A DNA stretch of 64,000 nucleotides from Paenibacillus_AB hodogayensis (GTDB lineage Bacteria > Bacillota > Bacilli > Paenibacillales > NBRC-103111): positions 1-64,000 of the forward strand of contig NZ_BAAAYO010000017.1 of NCBI RefSeq assembly GCF_039536325.1, in the 5' to 3' direction. This document shows, piece by piece, positions 26,546 through 35,250 of the stretch (position 1 is the stretch's first letter; the number at the start of each line of letters is the position of its first letter). A program made the position numbers and the translations under genes. Under the pieces are notes generated by a model. That model worked only from the letters and a program-made list of their open reading frames with translations. It searched no databases and was not told the origin of the DNA.

Positions 26546-26587
26546 GAGAACGTACGTTCTATATGGTAATAGATGTAAACGCTGTAA
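26539..26587 (+). promoter_or_regulatory. Promoter with palindromic operator and cre site
   Basis: TTGACA (26539-26544), 17-base spacer, TATGGT (26562-26567). The spacer contains the perfect 12-bp palindrome GAACGTACGTTC (26548-26559), a good operator. Just downstream, ATGTAAACGCTGTAA (26573-26587) matches the cre consensus at 14 of 15 positions, so CcpA could block transcription. Confidence 0.6.
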
Positions 26588-26622
26588 AGTTTGCAGCTGA
26601 ATCGGCGGAAAGAGGTGTGTTC

Positions 26623-27693
26623 GTGTCCAAATCGGCGTGGAGCCTGACTACCGACTTGAACGAATTCGATTTGAACGGCTCCGGAGCTTACCCCGGCGCT
26701 TGGCACGGCCGGGAGGCGCTATATATTGAAAATCGGCTGGGAGCCCCTGTTTTGCTGAAAAGCCAGTTGAATCTCGATCGTTACCGTCTACAGGCGGAAA
26801 TCGCTTGTCCTCAAGCACCGGGCTTTATCGGACTCGTCTTTGGAGTCCGCGATTCGCGCAACTATGAATTGGTATACGTATCGCCTGGCACAGAAACTGA
26901 TCCAGGCGAAATTCAATACGATCCGGTCATGAACGGATCGACAACATGGCAAATTAATAACGGCCCGGAGTATCAGGCGGCGGCCCCGTTTATCGATCAG
27001 GAATGGTCGAAGCTTTGTTTGGAGGTGCAGCAGCACGAAGTATCGATTCGCGTCGGCGAAGATCCTGTCCCCCAACTCGTCATCCGCAATCTTCAGCACG
27101 GGCGCTGCTGCGGCACGATCGGCGTCTGGGGCTATTTGCCCAGCTATATCCGCAATCTTAGCGTGGAGACCATCGAGCCGAACGATTCCGTTCCGGCTGA
27201 AAAAGCGGCCGGGCTGAAACGGCTCGCAGCCGAAACGTTCATAACCGGCTGGACGGTTTCGGAACCGTACTTCGCGGACGGGGACTTTAACGTTAGCGGC
27301 GGCGGCTCTTCGGTATATGCGGACGTCGAGGAGAACGGCACGTTAAACTTGAACCGGTTATTCCCATGCGCCAGCGGGATGGCGGTGCAAGCCTCCTGCA
27401 AGTTTACGATACCCGAAGAAAAGGAGACGGTGCTTACTTTTGGCTTTAGCGACTGTCTCCGTCTGTGGGTGAACGGGGAAGCGGTGTATCAAGGCGATTG
27501 GACCTGGACTCCTCCGGGAAGCGACGGACGAATCCGGCCCGATTTTGCGGAAGCCCGGGTACGCTGGCGAGCCGGTTTGAACACGATTCGCGCCGAAGTT
27601 GGGAGCACCGAGGCGATATTCGGGTGGGGACTTGCCGTTAAAACCCGGCTCTTCGAAATGATGCCGCATCCGGACCCGGACGAACGCCTTTAG
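26623..27693 (+). CDS. Cytoplasmic lectin-fold protein heading the VOC cluster
   Basis: About 356 residues, no signal peptide. The first ~175 residues resemble a concanavalin-A/LamG-like sandwich (YRLQAEIACPQAPGFIGLVF, VWGYLPSYIRNLSVETIEP); the C-terminal ~150 look like a galactose-binding or PA14-like jelly roll (LTFGFSDCLRLWVNGEAVYQ, AGLNTIRAEVG). GTG 26623 is chosen because AGAGGTG lies 5 bases upstream and the promoter occupies the DNA before it. Family not assigned; such folds bind or process carbohydrates. The VOC genes follow after 123 bases in the same direction, and the promoter here may serve them too. Confidence 0.65.
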   Translation: MSKSAWSLTTDLNEFDLNGSGAYPGAWHGREALYIENRLGAPVLLKSQLNLDRYRLQAEIACPQAPGFIGLVFGVRDSRNYELVYVSPGTETDPGEIQYDPVMNGSTTWQINNGPEYQAAAPFIDQEWSKLCLEVQQHEVSIRVGEDPVPQLVIRNLQHGRCCGTIGVWGYLPSYIRNLSVETIEPNDSVPAEKAAGLKRLAAETFITGWTVSEPYFADGDFNVSGGGSSVYADVEENGTLNLNRLFPCASGMAVQASCKFTIPEEKETVLTFGFSDCLRLWVNGEAVYQGDWTWTPPGSDGRIRPDFAEARVRWRAGLNTIRAEVGSTEAIFGWGLAVKTRLFEMMPHPDPDERL

Positions 27694-27816
27694 TCGGTAT
27701 CGGTCGACGCGAGCACGCGCATGTACGCCCGTCGGGGCGAAATGCGACGATGTCTCCCCTCGTCGCTTACCCTAAATAAGCTTCAATAACCTGCTTAAAT
27801 AAGGAGGAAATCTGAA

Positions 27817-28224
27817 ATGGCGGTTAAATTGCTGGGAAGCATCTTTATTCCAGTCAGCAGGCTGGAAGCCTCGATCGAATTTTATACGAATCACTTGAAG
27901 CTGACGTGTCGCGGAATCGAGGAATGGGGCGATGGACAGCGCGGCGCGACGTTGTTCGTAAGCAATTCGCCTGCGGGTGCGGCGATGATTACGCTCGCGG
28001 AAACGAAGGAGCCTTTTATGGTGTCCGACAGGCCTTGGTTCAATTTCTCGTGCAGCGATGCCACGGAGATGCATCGCTTGCTGCAGGCGCACGGATGCCG
28101 CGTAACGGAGCTGGTGTCATGGGATAGCCCGTGGAACCGTCATTGGATGTTCGATCTGTACGACCCGGACGGGCACCCGATCAATTTGATCGAGATGATT
28201 CCGATTGACGCGCCGGTCGTGTAA
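27817..28224 (+). CDS. VOC-family protein, single module
   Basis: 135 residues forming one glyoxalase/bleomycin-resistance/dioxygenase (VOC) module. The opening strand-helix SIFIPVSRLEASIEFYTNHL and the closing FDLYDPDGHPINLIEMIP are diagnostic. AAGGAGG precedes the ATG. VOC proteins are metal-dependent isomerases, epimerases, dioxygenases or thiol transferases; the first-strand metal ligand position is not a His here, so the activity is uncertain. First of four VOC genes in a row. Confidence 0.85.
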   Translation: MAVKLLGSIFIPVSRLEASIEFYTNHLKLTCRGIEEWGDGQRGATLFVSNSPAGAAMITLAETKEPFMVSDRPWFNFSCSDATEMHRLLQAHGCRVTELVSWDSPWNRHWMFDLYDPDGHPINLIEMIPIDAPVV

Positions 28225-28268
28225 GGCGCCCAAAACCCCATTATTACTCAGAGAGGCAAGTGAATCGA

Positions 28269-28706
28269 ATGACGGCTACGCAAACGAAGAAAGCGCTTTT
28301 GAACAAAATCGAGTGCGCCTATATGCCCGTATCCGATCCGGGCGTGTCTGCGGAATGGTACGAGCGGGTGCTCGGCTTGAAACTGCGCTCCCCCGTCAAG
28401 CCGGGCAGCGGAGCGATTATGATTATGGGCGGCGGGCAATGGCTATTTTTGCTGCCGAGCCCGGGCATGACGCCGCTGACGTTCGAAACGACCGGCTGGG
28501 CCGGAGAGGGAGAATCGTTCGAGATGTTCCCGCTCTGCTTCGAGACGGACGACATTGCGGCGCTCCACGCCTCGCTCGCCGAGTCGGGAACCTGGACGGA
28601 AGCAGCCGTCCGTGACGAGGGTGGCTGCGGCTTGCAGCTCGATTTCAAAGACCCGGACGGAAATAAGTATCAGGCTTGGCAGCCGCCGGCCCAAAAAGGA
28701 GAGTAG
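28269..28706 (+). CDS. VOC-family protein, single module
   Basis: One VOC module of ~145 residues: CAYMPVSDPGVSAEWYERVL at the start and LDFKDPDGNKYQAWQPP at the end. Start either ATG 28269 (GAGAGG 12 bases upstream) or GTG 28260 (3 bases from the same site); neither spacing is ideal. It lies 44 bases after the previous VOC gene and 3 bases before the next, so the genes are co-transcribed. Confidence 0.82.
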   Translation: MTATQTKKALLNKIECAYMPVSDPGVSAEWYERVLGLKLRSPVKPGSGAIMIMGGGQWLFLLPSPGMTPLTFETTGWAGEGESFEMFPLCFETDDIAALHASLAESGTWTEAAVRDEGGCGLQLDFKDPDGNKYQAWQPPAQKGE

Positions 28707-28709
28707 CCG

Positions 28710-29903
28710 ATGGAAGCAACCTCGAAAACGGTTCCGCTGCAGACGGGAGCGGCTAGCCTGTTCGTGCACGTATCTGATTTGCGCAGAGCTGCGGAATGGT
28801 ACAGCGACTTGCTCGGTTTGCCGATTATGGAGGAACGGTTGAATGGAGGACCAGTGTATTGGTTCGACCTGCCGGGGACCGGCCTCCTTCTTGACGACAA
28901 TAGCGGCAACCGCGAAAATCCGGATTGGCGCGAGGAAATGAAGCCGCTGTTCATGTTCGCCTGTGATAATATCGATGAAGCATACGACTATGTGCAGTCA
29001 AAGGCGGAAGTGCTGGGCGAGCCGGAGCGATATACGAACGTAGCGCATTTTTGTTTTCGTTCGCCGGACGGACGGGTGTATATGGTGTGCTGGTCGAAGG
29101 ACGGTGGCACCCAGCCGGAGCTTCCGGCAAGCTTAAGTCCGGTAAGGCCGCGAGTCGGCGGAGTGTTTATTAATGTCCGCGATATGCGCGCTAGCGCCGC
29201 TTGGCTTAGCGACCTGCTTGGCGTTCCTCTTAGGGAGAAGGAAACGTCGGGTTCGATTTATGTGATATCCGCTTCCCGGGGGGCCGATCTGCTGCTGGAC
29301 GATAATCGCGCGCAAAACGGAGATTCGTTCGAAATCCCGTTTATGCTCGATACGAATGACATCGGCGGCGCCCTTGCTTACGTCTTGGAACGGGGACTGA
29401 CCGTTTTTCACGGCATCGAGCGTCACCGAAGCTTAGCGTTCTTCGCGCTTGCCGATCCGGACGGCAACTTGGTCATGGTATGCGGCGACGATGAAGAGCA
29501 TGCCGGAGATATCGACGGCTATACACTCGTTCAACTGCCGGTTCGGAACTTGAAGCGGTCCGTCGCCTTCTATATGGATATGCTTGGCTATGTGCTCGAA
29601 CATCCCGAGCGGCCGATCGAAGAGCATGCGTTTCTGCGCACCAAATCCGGCTCCGGCCCGGGCTTGCATTTGTGCGAGGTTGCGGATGGCGAGTTCAAAA
29701 CCGACCATTGGCTTCGCGAAGGCAAGCCGGTTCACGGCCTCGAGCTGCACAGCCGGGACGTTCGCACGCTGCATCGGAGGCTTGTCCGCTCGGGCGTCCG
29801 GATCGAAGCCGCACCGTATTTCGTGGAGCCTTGCGGCGGGTACGTGAAGTTTTACGATCCGGACGGTCATCTCCTGGTCGTTAATCAAAGCAGCACACAA
29901 TAA
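28710..29903 (+). CDS. VOC-family protein with three tandem modules
   Basis: 397 residues carrying three VOC modules: ~10-130 (LFVHVSDLRRAAEWYSDLLG to FRSPDGRVYMVCW), ~145-260 (VFINVRDMRASAAWLSDLLG to LADPDGNLVMVC) and ~270-395 (VQLPVRNLKRSVAFYMDMLG to FYDPDGHLLVVNQ). A two-module VOC protein makes one complete active-site barrel, so three modules imply either one free module that pairs with another chain or an intermolecular assembly with the neighbouring single-module proteins. ATG start with AAAGGAGA just before. Confidence 0.85.
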   Translation: MEATSKTVPLQTGAASLFVHVSDLRRAAEWYSDLLGLPIMEERLNGGPVYWFDLPGTGLLLDDNSGNRENPDWREEMKPLFMFACDNIDEAYDYVQSKAEVLGEPERYTNVAHFCFRSPDGRVYMVCWSKDGGTQPELPASLSPVRPRVGGVFINVRDMRASAAWLSDLLGVPLREKETSGSIYVISASRGADLLLDDNRAQNGDSFEIPFMLDTNDIGGALAYVLERGLTVFHGIERHRSLAFFALADPDGNLVMVCGDDEEHAGDIDGYTLVQLPVRNLKRSVAFYMDMLGYVLEHPERPIEEHAFLRTKSGSGPGLHLCEVADGEFKTDHWLREGKPVHGLELHSRDVRTLHRRLVRSGVRIEAAPYFVEPCGGYVKFYDPDGHLLVVNQSSTQ

Positions 29904-29916
29904 AGGGGGATAAACA

Positions 29917-30744
29917 ATGGCGCAACCGAAAACGATCGGATCTTCCTTGACCGTGCTGCTTGTAAGCGATACGGCCAAGTCGCAGGCGTACTATCGCGAT
30001 GTGCTCGGCTTCGACGTCACCGACTGGTGGGCGGAGAGGGACGGGTTGAACGGCTTGGCGCTCAAGCTGCTGCAGGCCGCTTCGCCGGAGGACGTGCGAC
30101 CGAAGGCAGCTGCGAAAGGCAGCTCGGTCGGAGTAGACATTTACGCGTACGTGGATACATGGGCGAAATTGGAGTCTTTATACAAGGAGTTTAAAGAAAA
30201 AGGCGCCTTCCTTGCGCAGGACATCGTGACATACCCGGACGGTGGGCCGTGGAAAGAGTTCATCGTACGCGATCCGGACGGATACGGGATTGCGATCGGG
30301 GGCGTGGACGGCCGGCCCGGCGGGATGCGCAGTCCGATTCGGCCGCATGTCGGCGCAGTCCGTTTGGCGGTCCGCGACTTGGACCGCGCTGTGGAGCGCT
30401 ACGCCCGGCTACTCGATTTGAACGTCAACCCGGTGGACCGGTTCGACGGCAAGCTGCACACGTTCAAGCTTGAGAACGGCACCGATTTGGTGCTCGAGGC
30501 AAGGGATAGCGAGGACAGAGTGGACGATGCACGTATTTCGCCATCAAGCTCCCAGTCGTTCACGGTGTACGCGGCCGATATCGATGCGGCATACAATTTT
30601 TCGATTTCCGCGGGCTTTGAAGAGGCGGAGGGCATCGACCGGACTTCCGGTCAGGCCCATTTTCGAATTCGTGACGATGACGGCAATAAGGTTATCGTTG
30701 TCCAATCGCAGAAAGCGCGCGTTTCCCGCAGAAGTCAAAGGTAA
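29917..30744 (+). CDS. VOC-family protein with two tandem modules
   Basis: 275 residues with two VOC modules: ~8-125 (LTVLLVSDTAKSQAYYRDVL to VRDPDGYGIAIGG) and ~140-270 (AVRLAVRDLDRAVERYARLL to IRDDDGNKVIVVQ). Such two-module proteins can fold as a single active unit. AAAGGGGG lies before the ATG, 13 bases after the previous VOC gene. Last VOC gene of the cluster. Confidence 0.85.
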   Translation: MAQPKTIGSSLTVLLVSDTAKSQAYYRDVLGFDVTDWWAERDGLNGLALKLLQAASPEDVRPKAAAKGSSVGVDIYAYVDTWAKLESLYKEFKEKGAFLAQDIVTYPDGGPWKEFIVRDPDGYGIAIGGVDGRPGGMRSPIRPHVGAVRLAVRDLDRAVERYARLLDLNVNPVDRFDGKLHTFKLENGTDLVLEARDSEDRVDDARISPSSSQSFTVYAADIDAAYNFSISAGFEEAEGIDRTSGQAHFRIRDDDGNKVIVVQSQKARVSRRSQR

Positions 30745-30816
30745 ATTTTAATCCGATCGTTGCCCCCTCAACCCACCGCTGCCGTACGAACTAAGATGGT
30801 AGGGGGGATGAACGTA

Positions 30817-31713
30817 ATGGAAACAAAACGGTGCATCTTTTGCGACAAAATCGTACCGATCAAGCAGAAAGACGAAACCTACACCTTTTTGGGCTGCAAC
30901 TGCGCACCCGGCGAATCCTACAAGCTGCGCATCGACAGCTATGAGCCATACGCCTCGCTTCCCCACCAAACGAAGCATCAAATGTTCCCGATCGTCTCGG
31001 CCTACATTCGAGAGCTGGTCGATTGCGAGGAACCCGTCATTCTTTCGTTCGAGGACTTGGAAGCGATTCGCAATTCGCCGCGCATACCGGTGACGATCGA
31101 AGCGAAATCGGAAAAGCTGCTCCTCTATTTTCACAGACATGTGAAAGGACCGAACGAAACGGTCGTCATCAGGCAGCTTGGCGAACATTTCAACCTTACT
31201 TATTCGCCGAACTTGCAGGAGTTCGTCCACATTATCGAGAAGCTGAGAGACGAGCGGCTGCTCGAAAGAACGGGAACGGCGTTCAAGCTGACGGAAAACG
31301 GGTGGCGGGAAGCGGACGCAAAAGCCGGCGGCAAGCTGCTGAAGCCTTGCGCCGTCATCGTGTCCGACCTCGAAGAGGTCCGGGCGGAATGGTCGATGAC
31401 CATATTCCCGAAGCTCCAGCAGTGCGGTTATTTTCCTCGCATGATCGAGCATTCGAGGTTTAACAAGGTGGGAGACAGCGCCTTTCAGACAATTGCCGAA
31501 AGCAAACTGCTCATTGCCGACTTGTCTGGCGACTGTGCGGACATTTATTTTGCCGCAGGCTACGCGCTTGGTTTGGAAGTACCGGTGCTTTGCTCGGTGA
31601 AGCGAAGCGACGCCGAACGGCTCGTCATTCAGTCGAATCAGATGCGACCAATCGTATGGGAGCAAGCCGAGGAGCTGGCGGACAAGCTGCAGCAGCGTCT
31701 CGCCGTATCTTAA
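30817..31713 (+). CDS. Zn-finger / winged-helix / deoxyribosyltransferase-like protein
   Basis: 298 residues in three parts. The N-terminus has a likely zinc site, CIFC (Cys6, Cys9) and GCNC (Cys27, Cys29). The middle (~120-175, LQEFVHIIEKLRDERLLERT and FKLTENGW) looks like a winged helix. The C-terminal ~100 residues (VIVSDL, CGYFPRMIEHSRFN, AESKLLIADLSGDCADIYFA, GYALGLEVPVLCSV) resemble the nucleoside 2-deoxyribosyltransferase-like/TIR-related fold that occurs in many stand-alone stress and defence proteins. ATG 30817 follows GGGGGG with 9-base spacing. It is transcribed alone and followed by strong terminators. Function unknown; a nucleotide or NAD-derived substrate is a family-based guess. 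Confidence 0.65.
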   Translation: METKRCIFCDKIVPIKQKDETYTFLGCNCAPGESYKLRIDSYEPYASLPHQTKHQMFPIVSAYIRELVDCEEPVILSFEDLEAIRNSPRIPVTIEAKSEKLLLYFHRHVKGPNETVVIRQLGEHFNLTYSPNLQEFVHIIEKLRDERLLERTGTAFKLTENGWREADAKAGGKLLKPCAVIVSDLEEVRAEWSMTIFPKLQQCGYFPRMIEHSRFNKVGDSAFQTIAESKLLIADLSGDCADIYFAAGYALGLEVPVLCSVKRSDAERLVIQSNQMRPIVWEQAEELADKLQQRLAVS

Positions 31714-31721
31714 CGTGAAGA

Positions 31722-31790
31722 GAAGCTCTTGCCGGGTGGCAAGAGCTTCAGGCTGTCGAGAAAGTGTCGACAGCCTTAAATATACTTTTT
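31722..31790 (+). terminator. Tandem terminator hairpins
   Basis: GAAGCTCTTGCC/GGCAAGAGCTTC (12-bp perfect stem, 31722-31749) followed at once by GGCTGTCGA/TCGACAGCC (31751-31775) and a T-run near 31786. Two strong hairpins in a row insulate the upstream gene. Confidence 0.75.
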
Positions 31791-31952
31791 TAATTTAACG
31801 CGACACCGCGTTATCGGACCGGCAGAATCTTGTTCTTTGACAACTAAATCAGCAGCCGTACAAGCTTTTTATTTTGTGCACAGTGGCCGGAAATTAAATG
31901 ACCATGTGGCCGGATTTTCAGTAGACAAATACATTTGGTATGTAAGCTTGTA

Positions 31953-32753
31953 TCATAAACCTGTATTTCGAAAGTAATATGGGGCTATTCCTGTCTTCTG
32001 TTTAAACAAATTCGAAAAATAAAATTCATCCGCAAAGGAAAGATAGGCCGCAATTTCTCTAATGGTCATACTGGTGCTTCTGAGAAGCTTTTTGGCAAAC
32101 TCCATCTTCAATTGAAGATGGTAGTTGTACGGAGTGATGCCGTACTGGTGTTTAAACAGGCGTATCGCCTGCGATTCCGATTTTCCGATCACTTGCGCAA
32201 GCTCTGACAAGGAAACGTTCTCCGAGACGCGGCCATCCAAATACTTTCTCATCCTCATTGCATCCGAATGAATATCCGGGGTATGCAAATGCTCACTGAT
32301 CTTGAACAGAAGCTCATGCACGGCCAAGGTGCAATTCAGAACGGAGTTGTTGTCATTCGTTCGGGCATTCCTGATGATCTGCTGCAAATAGTGCATGGAA
32401 TAAAAATCAGGGATATGATAACAGCCTTCAAGCTTGTAACTGCGTACCAACTCCGTCAACAACTCTCCGTTAAAATTAACCCAGATCTTCACCCACGGGT
32501 CATCTCTATCGGAGAAATAATAGTGGTCTTTACCCTGGTGCAAAAAATACGTATCCCCTGCCGCGGGATAAAACTCGTTCGAGTCGATTCTAATTGTACC
32601 TCTTCCCTTGACGATATACTCTATGCAGCTTACTTTCGAGCAGGGGCGCCCAATCCGATAGGTCTCATCGCAAAATGACTTCCCTGCCATCTCAAAGTTC
32701 AATCCAAGCTGCCTATCGGCCCCTTCGCCGAAATAATAAATTTGTTCCCTCAT
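31953..32753 (-). CDS. AraC-family transcriptional regulator, divergent from the glutaminase-family gene
   Basis: Cupin-like sensor domain (YIVKGRGTIRIDSNEFYPAAG) plus C-terminal AraC helix-turn-helix (LSELAQVIGKSESQAIRLFK, IREIAAYLSFADEFYFSNLF), 266 residues from ATG 32753, which has GAGG 9 bases upstream; ATG 32768 is possible. It shares an ~80-100-base divergent promoter region with the gene at 32850 and is its probable activator. Confidence 0.88.
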   Translation of the reverse strand: MREQIYYFGEGADRQLGLNFEMAGKSFCDETYRIGRPCSKVSCIEYIVKGRGTIRIDSNEFYPAAGDTYFLHQGKDHYYFSDRDDPWVKIWVNFNGELLTELVRSYKLEGCYHIPDFYSMHYLQQIIRNARTNDNNSVLNCTLAVHELLFKISEHLHTPDIHSDAMRMRKYLDGRVSENVSLSELAQVIGKSESQAIRLFKHQYGITPYNYHLQLKMEFAKKLLRSTSMTIREIAAYLSFADEFYFSNLFKQKTGIAPYYFRNTGL

Positions 32754-32849
32754 GCGTGTTTTCCTCATCCATATTCTTCTTTTCTCTATACCTTATCATG
32801 CGCTCCGCTCTTATACTAGATGTAAAATCTCTATCGAGGAGCCGAGAAA

Positions 32850-34769
32850 ATGAGCTTTAGACCATCCGCAGTGCCCCTTATTACGGTAGATCCGTATTTT
32901 AGTATCTGGTCCTTCGCTGACCATCTGTACGACGACCATACGCGTCATTGGACAGGACAGCGTAACGGAATGCTCGGTTTGTTGAAAATAGACGGTCAAG
33001 TGTATCGTTTCATGGGAAAAGTGGAAGCATTCAGTGAGCGATATTACGCAGAGCCGCAAGTGATCCCGCAAGTCAAGGTGGAAGTCAAACCGCTGACGAC
33101 GATATACACCTTCGAAAACGAGAAAGTCGTATTGACGCTGAAATTTCTGACCCCGCTTCTTCCGGATCGGCTTCACCTTTTGTCTCGTCCCGTTTCTTAC
33201 ATCTCATATGACATCGAGGTTAAGGATGGAGGCGTGCATGATATTCAAGTGTATGTTGACATTGCTGGCGAATGTTGTGTCAATGACATGAAGCAGCAGA
33301 TCGTTTTCAGCCATGGCCCAGACTCCGTCTATTGCGGCAACGAGGTGCAAAATCCGCTTCATGCAAGCGGGGACAACATACGAATCGATTGGGGCTATCT
33401 TCACGTTGCGCACCCCAAAGCGTTTGTGACCGATTATAACGGTAGGCATCAATTTCTGAACAATAAGGAAGTTACGCGTTTGGAGGACGAAACGCCAAGC
33501 CCGGCCAGCGCCTATTCCTGTATTGCCCTGATCAGCGATCAACGCTCCGATAGGATCTGCCTTGCTTACGACGATATCAAATCGATTGAATATTTTGGAA
33601 AACAGGTTGATGCATACTACAAGAATGAGTACGGCAGCTTTGACAATATGCTGAAGGCCGCCTTATCCGACTTTGAACACGTTCGTTCCCTTGCGGAAGA
33701 GTTCGAGGAGGAGCTCGCCGGCGAAGCAGCGAAAGTAAACCGTTATTATGCGGACATCGCTGCCCTCGCTTATCGTCAGACAATCGCCGCGCATAAGCTC
33801 GTGCTGCACGATGGGGATATCCTATTTTTGTCCAAGGAATGCTTCAGCAATGGCTGTATTGCAACGTTGGACGTCACTTATCCCTCTATTCCTCTGTTTC
33901 TCAAATATAATCCCGAACTCGTTAAGGGGATGCTGCGTCCGATTTTGAAATATGCCCATTCCAACGTCTGGACGTTCGATTTCGCTCCGCATGACTGTGG
34001 TCAGTACCCACTGTGCAATGGTCAAGTTTATGGAGACAATAAACTGGAGAGTCAAATGCCTGTCGAAGAGTGCGGCAACATGCTTCTTACCGTAGCAGCG
34101 TTGTCCCGCTTTGAGCGGTCGAACGAATTCGCCCTAAACGAGAAGGGTATCCTGGACAAATGGGCGGATTACCTTGTGAGGTATGGTTATGATCCCGGGA
34201 ATCAGTTATGTACGGACGACTTTGCGGGCCATCTTGCTCATAACTGCAACCTGAGCGTCAAAGCTATCGTTGCGTTGGGGGCATACGGCAAACTGATGAA
34301 CGACGAGAAGTATATCCGGGCCGCACAGGAGATGGCGAACAGATGGCTCGCCGACGCTCAACTGGAACATGGCTCAAAGCTCGCTTTCGATCAGCCCGAC
34401 ACCTGGAGCCTCAAATACAACCTGGTGTGGGATAAGCTGCTCGATGTTGGGTTGTTCGACGAACAAGTTTATGAACATGAAATCGAATTATATGCGAAAA
34501 AAATGAACAGGTACGGGATCCCGCTAGACTCGCGATCCGATTACACGAAGATTGACTGGCTGGCGTGGACAACCGTCTTTACAGAAAACAGCGAATATTG
34601 CGAAAGCTTGTACAGGTCTCTGTGGAACTTCATTCATGAGACTCCGCAGCGCGTACCGATTACGGATTGGTATTACAGTTCAACCGCTCATCAAGTGAAA
34701 TATGGACGCTATATCGGATTTCAGAACCGTACGGTTCTCGGCGGGATCTACATCAATCTCCTCGTATAA
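32850..34769 (+). CDS. Glutaminase-family protein (DUF5127/DUF4965/DUF1793)
   Basis: 639 residues, no signal peptide. The opening RPSAVPLITVDPYFSIWSFA with the following HWTGQ is the hallmark of the fungal GtaA glutaminase-like family: an N-terminal beta-sandwich (DUF5127), then DUF4965 and a six-hairpin DUF1793 part (DVTYPSIPLFLKYNPELVKG, FAPHDCGQYPLCNGQ). In Firmicutes and Bacteroidetes these cytoplasmic proteins sit in glycan-use loci and are believed to be glycoside hydrolase-like rather than glutaminases. A GAGGAG lies 8-9 bases before the ATG. Control by the divergent AraC gene is likely. Confidence 0.85.
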   Translation: MSFRPSAVPLITVDPYFSIWSFADHLYDDHTRHWTGQRNGMLGLLKIDGQVYRFMGKVEAFSERYYAEPQVIPQVKVEVKPLTTIYTFENEKVVLTLKFLTPLLPDRLHLLSRPVSYISYDIEVKDGGVHDIQVYVDIAGECCVNDMKQQIVFSHGPDSVYCGNEVQNPLHASGDNIRIDWGYLHVAHPKAFVTDYNGRHQFLNNKEVTRLEDETPSPASAYSCIALISDQRSDRICLAYDDIKSIEYFGKQVDAYYKNEYGSFDNMLKAALSDFEHVRSLAEEFEEELAGEAAKVNRYYADIAALAYRQTIAAHKLVLHDGDILFLSKECFSNGCIATLDVTYPSIPLFLKYNPELVKGMLRPILKYAHSNVWTFDFAPHDCGQYPLCNGQVYGDNKLESQMPVEECGNMLLTVAALSRFERSNEFALNEKGILDKWADYLVRYGYDPGNQLCTDDFAGHLAHNCNLSVKAIVALGAYGKLMNDEKYIRAAQEMANRWLADAQLEHGSKLAFDQPDTWSLKYNLVWDKLLDVGLFDEQVYEHEIELYAKKMNRYGIPLDSRSDYTKIDWLAWTTVFTENSEYCESLYRSLWNFIHETPQRVPITDWYYSSTAHQVKYGRYIGFQNRTVLGGIYINLLV

Positions 34770-34836
34770 TCGTATAGGTAAGACTGTTTCTGATGTTTAG
34801 TGCAGAAGCGGTTGAAACCGACTGGCCCCGTCTACG

Positions 34837-34974
34837 TCTGCGGTAAACGAGATTCCGCCTGCGCCGGAAGGTTTGTAGATGGAGGCGGTGATTGTCTCCG
34901 TGCTGCCTGTGGCGGTGTACCCGTTCCTGCTTCGCTATTGTGAAAAAGGGACGATAATCGGCTCGTTAAAGGAT
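34837..34974 (+). pseudogene. C-terminal remnant of a third Lpl-type ABC permease
   Basis: Reads SAVNEIPPAPEGL-stop-MEAVIVSVLPVAVYPFLLR, then YCEKGTIIGSLKD. This matches the last ~45 residues of LplC-type permeases; compare the ends of the two intact genes, ...HFVKGAMIGSLKG and ...HFAKGVLLGSVKG. An in-frame TAG interrupts it and the normal stop is lost. Confidence 0.6.
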
Positions 34975-35053
34975 AGCGAACTGCTTCGCGGCCCGTTTGC
35001 AAGAGGAAAATGCATGAGTCCGATATCGTATCGGTGCCCATGTCTTTTCGTTT

Positions 35054-35153
35054 AGGCGCGATCAAAAAAGAATAGACCAATTAGATGATCCATTACAGCG
35101 TAGTGACGCGCAATTTCGAACAAAATTGGATCCGCCATTTTTTGATCGCGCCT
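35054..35153. repeat. 100-bp element with perfect 16-bp terminal inverted repeats
   Basis: AGGCGCGATCAAAAAA at 35054-35069 and its exact inverse TTTTTTGATCGCGCCT at 35138-35153. No target-site duplication is obvious. It may be a MITE-like sequence or a large terminator structure. Confidence 0.5.
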
Positions 35154-35218
35154 TATATCTGCACCTCTGTCCTTGCTTCGAGAGCTGACTGGAAGGCTAT
35201 CCCACGGTTGCATGAATC

Positions 35219-35250
35219 AGGACATCTTCAATGAAAAGATGTCCTTTATT
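35219..35250 (+). terminator. Rho-independent terminator
   Basis: GGACATCTT/AAGATGTCC stem around CAATGAA, followed by TTTATTTAA. Confidence 0.65.
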
